Below, piece by piece: positions 59,941 to 64,000 of a stretch of DNA of 64,000 bases; positions within the stretch are counted from its first letter, which is position 1; each line of letters opens with the position of its first letter. The notes under the pieces were generated by a model. It worked only from the letters and a program-made list of their open reading frames with translations. It was not told where the DNA came from and made no database searches. This stretch comes from CADEEN01 sp963840805 (lineage in GTDB: Bacteria; Pseudomonadota; Gammaproteobacteria; Burkholderiales; Burkholderiaceae_C), in contig CAWJAJ010000017.1 of the NCBI GenBank assembly GCA_963840805.1, forward strand, positions 1,240,001 through 1,304,000, read 5' to 3'. The position numbers and the translations under genes are program-made.

Positions 59941-61338
59941 ATGTCTTCCAACCCCCTCGACAACAAGTCACAAGCCTGGTCGGCGCTGTTCTCAGAGCCG
60001 ATGAGCGAGCTGGTGCAGCGTTACACCGCGAGCGTGAGTTTCGATCGCCGCCTGGCTGCGGCCGACATCGCCGGCAGCCTGGCGCATGCCGAGATGCTGG
60101 CCGCGCAGGGCGTGATCTCGGCCGACGACCATGCGTCGATCGTGCGCGGCATGGCGCAGATCAGCGCCGATATCGAGGCGGGCCGCTTCGAGTGGAAGCT
60201 CGAACTCGAAGACGTGCACCTGAACATCGAGGCGCGCCTGACGCAGTTGGTGGGCGACGCGGGCAAGCGACTGCATACCGGGCGTTCGCGCAATGACCAG
60301 GTCGCCACCGATGTGCGGCTGTGGCTGCGTGGCGAGATCGACCAACTCGCACCGCGGCTGGCCGACATGCAGCGCGCCTTGCTCAACGCGGCCGAGCCGC
60401 ACACCGAGACCATCCTGCCGGGCTACACGCACCTGCAGGTGGCGCAGCCAGTGAGCTTTGCGCACCACCTGCTGGCCTACGTGGAGATGTTCGCGCGCGA
60501 TGCCGAGCGCCTGGCCGACGTGAGGAAGCGCGTGAACCACCTGCCGCTGGGTGCTGCTGCGCTGGCCGGCACCAGCTACCCGCTGGATCGCGACCGTGTG
60601 GCGAAGTCACTGGGCTTCGACGGCGTGTGCGCGAACAGCCTCGACGCCGTGAGTGACCGCGACTTCGCGCTCGAGTTCGCGGCCTGGGCCTCGATCACGA
60701 TGATGCACGTGTCGCGCCTGGCCGAGGAGATCGTGCTGTGGATGAGCCAGAACTTCGGCTTCATCGACCTGGCCGACCGCTACTGCACCGGCTCGTCGAT
60801 CATGCCGCAGAAGCGCAACCCGGATGTCGCCGAGCTGGCGCGCGGCAAGACCGGCCGCGTCTATGGCCACCTGATGGGCCTCTTGACCCTGATGAAGGGC
60901 CAGCCGCTGACCTACAACAAGGACAACCAGGAAGACAAGGAGCCGCTGTTCGACACCGTCGACACGCTGGCGGCGACGCTGCGCATCATGGCCGAGATGG
61001 TGGCCGGCATCGTCGTCAAGCCCGAGGCGATGGAGCGTGCCGCGAAGAAGGGCTACGCCACGGCCACCGATCTCGCCGACTACCTGGTGAAGAAGGGGCT
61101 GCCGTTCCGCGACGCGCACGAAGTGGTGGCGCATGCGGTGAAGTTCGGTCTTTCGCGCGGCATCGACCTGGCCGAACTGCCGCTCGCCACGCTCAAGCAG
61201 TTTCATGCTTCGATCGATGACGACGTGTATGCCGTGCTGACGCTGCGCGGCTCGCTCGACGCCCGCCAGGTGCTGGGGGGCACGGCGCCCGAACGGGTGC
61301 GCGAGCAGATCGCGGCGCACCGGAACAGATTGGCCTGA
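59941..61338 (+). CDS. argH: Argininosuccinate lyase
   Basis: At 465 residues (E. coli 457), it splits argininosuccinate into arginine and fumarate, the last step of arginine synthesis. The superfamily signature GSSIMPQKRNP (284-294) contains the catalytic serine loop. LHTGRSRNDQVATDVRLWLR and PGYTHLQVAQP (H164) complete the active site. It starts with MSSNPLDNKSQAWSALFSEP at ATG 59941, with no strong Shine-Dalgarno sequence. Confidence 0.97.
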   Translation: MSSNPLDNKSQAWSALFSEPMSELVQRYTASVSFDRRLAAADIAGSLAHAEMLAAQGVISADDHASIVRGMAQISADIEAGRFEWKLELEDVHLNIEARLTQLVGDAGKRLHTGRSRNDQVATDVRLWLRGEIDQLAPRLADMQRALLNAAEPHTETILPGYTHLQVAQPVSFAHHLLAYVEMFARDAERLADVRKRVNHLPLGAAALAGTSYPLDRDRVAKSLGFDGVCANSLDAVSDRDFALEFAAWASITMMHVSRLAEEIVLWMSQNFGFIDLADRYCTGSSIMPQKRNPDVAELARGKTGRVYGHLMGLLTLMKGQPLTYNKDNQEDKEPLFDTVDTLAATLRIMAEMVAGIVVKPEAMERAAKKGYATATDLADYLVKKGLPFRDAHEVVAHAVKFGLSRGIDLAELPLATLKQFHASIDDDVYAVLTLRGSLDARQVLGGTAPERVREQIAAHRNRLA

Positions 61339-61352
61339 CGCTCGGGCGAGCG

Positions 61353-61697
61353 ATGTACGAACCGCGCACCCAGCCGCCGCTGCCCCCCGCGCATTTCTTG
61401 CGCCGGCTCAGCCTGCATCTGGTGCTGGCGCTCGGGGTGCTGGCCGTCTCGCTGGGCATCGGCATGTTCGGGTACGTGGTGTTCGAGAAGCTGCCTTGGC
61501 TCGATGCCTTCCTGAACGCGGCGATGCTGCTCGGCGGCATGGGGCCCGTCGATCTGCCGAGAACAGCGGAGGGCAAGCTGTTTGCCGGCTGCTACGCGCT
61601 GTACGCGGGGCTGGTGTTCATCGCCACCGCAGCGCTGCTGTTCGCGCCCGTGCTGCACCGCGTGCTGCACCACTTCCATTGGGACAAGAAGCTGTGA
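61353..61697 (+). CDS. Two-helix membrane protein resembling a degenerate ion-channel pore module
   Basis: The protein has 114 residues with two strong membrane helices, LHLVLALGVLAVSLGIGMFG and ALYAGLVFIATAALLFAPVL. Between them AMLLGGMGPVDLPRTAEGKL, then FAGCYALYAG, aligns by eye with the pore and second helix of two-helix K+ channels (TVGYGD, P, T, GKLFA, YAL). The selectivity filter is changed to GGMGPVD. It lies 14 bases after argH and overlaps thiL (GTGA), so it is part of this operon. The function is unknown. Confidence 0.75.
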   Translation: MYEPRTQPPLPPAHFLRRLSLHLVLALGVLAVSLGIGMFGYVVFEKLPWLDAFLNAAMLLGGMGPVDLPRTAEGKLFAGCYALYAGLVFIATAALLFAPVLHRVLHHFHWDKKL

Positions 61698-62662
61698 GTG
61701 CCCTCGGCGAGTTCGACCTGATCGCGCGCTACTTCACGCGCGTGCCGAAGCGTGCCGCGCTCGGGGTTGGCGACGACTGCGCGCTGCTGGCGCCGTTGCC
61801 GGCGGGCCAGCAGCTCGCGATTTCGTGCGACATGCTGGTCGAGGGGCGCCACTTCCTGTCCAGCGTCGCGCCCGATCGGCTCGGCCACAAGGCCCTGGCG
61901 GTCAACCTGTCGGACCTGGCCGCCTGCGGTGCAGAGCCGTTGGCGTTCACGCTGGCGCTGGCGATGCCGCGCGTCGACGAGGCCTTTCTCGACGGCTTTG
62001 CGCGCGGGCTGTTCGCGCTGGCCGATGAGCACGGCATCGAGTTGGTCGGTGGCGACACGACCGCCGGGCCCCTCAACATCTGCATCACGGTTTTCGGCGC
62101 GCTGCCGGTCGGCCAGGCGCTGCTGCGCTCGGGTGCGCGCTCTGGCGATGCCCTGTGGGTGAGCGGCGCGCTCGGCGATGCCCGGCTGGCGTTGGAGGCC
62201 TTTCGCGGCAGCGTGTCGCTGCCCGGCGGGGCCTTCGACGCCGTGCGCTCACGCATGGAGCGCCCGACGCCGCGCGTCACGCTGGGCTTGGCGTTGCGCG
62301 GCGTGGCCAGCAGCGCGATCGACCTCAGCGACGGCCTGGTCGGTGATCTCGGCCACGTGCTCGCGCGCTCGGGCGTGGGTGCGACGGTGAATGCCGATGC
62401 ACTGCCGCGCAGTGCGGTGCTCGCGGCCCAGCCGCGCTCGCTGCAGCACGAGTGCACGCTGGCGGGCGGCGACGACTACGAGTTGCTGTTCACTGCGCCG
62501 CCGGTGCGCGAGCGCGAAGTGCTGGCTGCGGCCGAACGCGCCGGTGTGGCCGTGTCGCGCATCGGCAGCATCGAAACAACTCGCGGTCTGCGCCTGATCG
62601 ATGCCACCGGCACGCCGTTGCCGCAGCGCTTCATGGCCTTCGATCACTTCCGTAACGCGTGA
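61694..62662 (+). CDS. thiL: Thiamine-monophosphate kinase
   Basis: At 322 residues (E. coli 325), it makes thiamine pyrophosphate, the last step of the pathway. It starts at GTG 61694 (MSALGEFDLIARYF) overlapping the preceding stop. The PurM-like ATP-binding motifs are GVGDDCALL, KALAVNLSDLAACGAEPLAF, LVGGDTTAGP and IDLSDGLVGDL. It overlaps pgpA by one base (TGATG). Confidence 0.95.
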   Translation: MSALGEFDLIARYFTRVPKRAALGVGDDCALLAPLPAGQQLAISCDMLVEGRHFLSSVAPDRLGHKALAVNLSDLAACGAEPLAFTLALAMPRVDEAFLDGFARGLFALADEHGIELVGGDTTAGPLNICITVFGALPVGQALLRSGARSGDALWVSGALGDARLALEAFRGSVSLPGGAFDAVRSRMERPTPRVTLGLALRGVASSAIDLSDGLVGDLGHVLARSGVGATVNADALPRSAVLAAQPRSLQHECTLAGGDDYELLFTAPPVREREVLAAAERAGVAVSRIGSIETTRGLRLIDATGTPLPQRFMAFDHFRNA

Positions 62663-63231
62663 TGGCGGCGCCCGACATCACCGAGGCCAAGGTGTTGCGC
62701 GACGAGGGCGTGGCCACGACGCCGCCGCAGCGCCCGACGCTGCGCTTCATGCTGCGCCACCCGGCGGCGCGCTGCATCGCGTTCGGCTTCGGCAGCGGGT
62801 TGGCACCGTATGGGCCGGGCACGGTCGGCACGCTGTGGGCTTGGGCCGCCTTTCTCGTGCTCGATCGTTGGCTCGGTGCCGCGCAGTGGGGCCTGCTGCT
62901 GCTTGCCGCGCTGGCGATCGGCGTCTGGGCCTGCATGCGTGCGGCGCAAGACCTCGGCGCGGCCGATCCCGGGGCGATCGTCTGGGACGAGGTGGTCGCG
63001 TTCTGGCTCGTGCTATGGCTGGTGATGCCCACCGGGCTTGCCGGCCAGGGCATTGCCTTCGCGCTGTTCCGCTTCTTCGACATCGCCAAGCCCGGCCCGG
63101 TGGGCTGGGCCGACCGACGGTTCAAGAACGCCCGCGGCTGGCGCCAGGGCGTGGGCATCATGCTCGACGATCTGGTGGCCGCGCTGTGTGCGTTGCTGGT
63201 GATCGCACTGTGGCGCTTCCTCTGGCCATGA
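62662..63231 (+). CDS. pgpA: Phosphatidylglycerophosphatase A
   Basis: At 189 residues (E. coli 172), an inner-membrane phosphatase making phosphatidylglycerol. After about 30 soluble residues the core has GFGSGLAPYGPGTVGTLWAW, VWDEVVAFWLVLWL (acidic D and E) and FFDIAKPGPVGWADR. The ATG at 62662 is preferred to GTG 62659. thiL-pgpA-cinA is a common order in proteobacteria. It overlaps the next gene by four bases. Confidence 0.95.
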   Translation: MAAPDITEAKVLRDEGVATTPPQRPTLRFMLRHPAARCIAFGFGSGLAPYGPGTVGTLWAWAAFLVLDRWLGAAQWGLLLLAALAIGVWACMRAAQDLGAADPGAIVWDEVVAFWLVLWLVMPTGLAGQGIAFALFRFFDIAKPGPVGWADRRFKNARGWRQGVGIMLDDLVAALCALLVIALWRFLWP

Positions 63232-63731
63232 CCGACGTCGAGGCCGTCACGCCGCTCGTCGTGCCGCTGGCCGATGCGCTGCGCGCCAGGGGCTGGATGC
63301 TGGCCACGGCCGAGAGTTGCACCGGTGGCCTGGTCGCGGCGGCGTGCACCACGCTGGCCGGCTCGTCCGACTGGTTCGAGCGCGGCTTCGTCACCTACAG
63401 CAACGCGTCCAAGAGCGAGCAACTCGGCGTCGACGCGGCGTTGATCGCGGAGCACGGTGCGGTCAGCGGCGAGGTGGCTCGCGCGATGGCGGCCGGCGCG
63501 CTGGCGCACTCGCGGGCTGACATCGCGGTGGCCGTCACCGGCATCGCCGGGCCCGCTGGCGCAGTGCCTGGCAAGCCGGTGGGCACCGTGTGGCTGGCGT
63601 GGATGCAACGCGGCGGCGCGGCGCAGGCCGAGCGACTGCAGTTGGTAGGCGACCGCGCCAGTGTGCGTGCGCAAACGGTCGCGTTAGCACTGCAGCGCTT
63701 GCTGGTGGCGGTAAGGGCAGTGACGCCATGA
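63228..63731 (+). CDS. pncC: CinA C-terminal domain protein, nicotinamide-nucleotide amidohydrolase (PncC)
   Basis: The protein has 167 residues and consists only of the CinA C-terminal domain. ATAESCTGGLVAAACTTLAG has the catalytic serine. GFVTYSNASKSEQLGV and AVTGIAGPAGAVPGKPVGTV follow. It removes ammonia from NMN, recycling pyridine nucleotides. The ATG overlaps the pgpA stop. It overlaps the next gene by four bases. Confidence 0.94.
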   Translation: MTDVEAVTPLVVPLADALRARGWMLATAESCTGGLVAAACTTLAGSSDWFERGFVTYSNASKSEQLGVDAALIAEHGAVSGEVARAMAAGALAHSRADIAVAVTGIAGPAGAVPGKPVGTVWLAWMQRGGAAQAERLQLVGDRASVRAQTVALALQRLLVAVRAVTP

Positions 63732-64000
63732 ACGTGCTGCTGACCGGCCGCCTGACGGACGCCGAGCGCGAGGCGTGGCTGCTCGCGCTGCGCCAGGCGG
63801 CGCCGTCGTGCGCCTGGTGGTGCGATGTCGACGGCGAGATCCCGTGCGACGCGATCGATGTCGCCGTCGTCGCCAATCCGGCGCCGGGCGCACTGGCCGC
63901 GCTGCCACGGCTGCGCTTGGTGCAGTCGCTGTGGGCCGGCGTCGAGCAGTTGCTCGCCGACGCGACGGTGCCGCCGCGCGTGCCGGTCGCGCGCATGGTC
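63728..64000 (+). CDS. D-2-hydroxyacid dehydrogenase, GhrA-like (partial, runs off the window)
   Basis: Ninety-one residues are visible (MNVLLTGRLTDAEREAWLLA to VPVARMV). LAALPRLRLVQSLWAGVEQL is the N-terminal catalytic domain of glyoxylate/hydroxypyruvate reductase A. The nucleotide-binding domain lies beyond 64000. The ATG overlaps the preceding stop, so it is the last visible member of the argH-thiL-pgpA-pncC series. Confidence 0.85.
   Translation, partial: MNVLLTGRLTDAEREAWLLALRQAAPSCAWWCDVDGEIPCDAIDVAVVANPAPGALAALPRLRLVQSLWAGVEQLLADATVPPRVPVARMV

Overview
The window is high-GC DNA from a betaproteobacterium. The gene order fits Burkholderiales, probably near the Rubrivivax/Leptothrix/Methylibium group. 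The evidence is the order tRNA-tuf-trpT-secE-nusG-rplKAJL-rpoBC, a str-S10-spc-alpha supercluster with a second tuf, the NodI/NodJ-type ABC pair after rplQ, and the hemC-hemD-hemX-hemY and argH-algZ-algR neighbourhoods. Species cannot be named from the sequence alone.

Layout. 1-13749: tail of a tRNA, tuf copy 1, tRNA-Trp, secE, nusG, rplK, rplA, rplJ, rplL, rpoB, rpoC. 13795-14298: an orphan PIN-domain gene on the minus strand. 14302-34250: a very long ribosomal and translation block (rpsL, rpsG, fusA, tuf copy 2, the S10 genes, a peroxiredoxin wedged between rpsQ and rplN, the spc genes with secY and infA, then the alpha genes ending in rpoA and rplQ). 34278-36120: a two-gene ABC exporter and initiator tRNA. 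36199-41646: a small conserved protein, cytochrome c4, engB, an epoxide-hydrolase-like enzyme, a small unknown and a patatin/beta-barrel protein. 41720-43862: groESL with a CIRCE operator and overlapping heat-shock and housekeeping promoters. 43976-48186: tRNA-Arg and the heme genes hemY, hemX, hemD and hemC, read towards the left. 48307-51120: ppc. 51173-57713: a TetR regulator, a TRAP transporter and three enzymes that look like a shikimate/quinate catabolic unit. 57743-59828: the AlgR/AlgZ-type two-component pair. 59941-64000: argH, a two-helix membrane protein, thiL, pgpA, a CinA C-terminal domain gene and the start of a hydroxyacid dehydrogenase gene.

How the genes work together. About half of the window is ribosome, RNA polymerase and elongation-factor production, broken by hairpins that probably tune expression. 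GroESL, SecE, SecY and EngB serve folding, export and ribosome assembly. The TRAP transporter would import a cyclic polyol acid that the dehydrogenase and the TIM-barrel dehydratase turn into protocatechuate.

Quality warning. Seven genes (tuf copy 1, secE, nusG, rplA, rplJ, dctP, aroE) have reading frames interrupted by single-base indels. Most are single-copy essential genes, so sequencing or assembly errors are the likely cause rather than true decay. They are listed as CDS with the break described.

The most unusual observation is at three gene junctions: rpoB-rpoC, the VOC gene and the TIM-barrel dehydratase gene, and algZ-algR. GC-rich repeat-like DNA there carries a short open frame that begins at the upstream stop codon and ends by overlapping the downstream ATG. 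At algZ-algR this unit is present three times in tandem and brings its own Shine-Dalgarno sequence.
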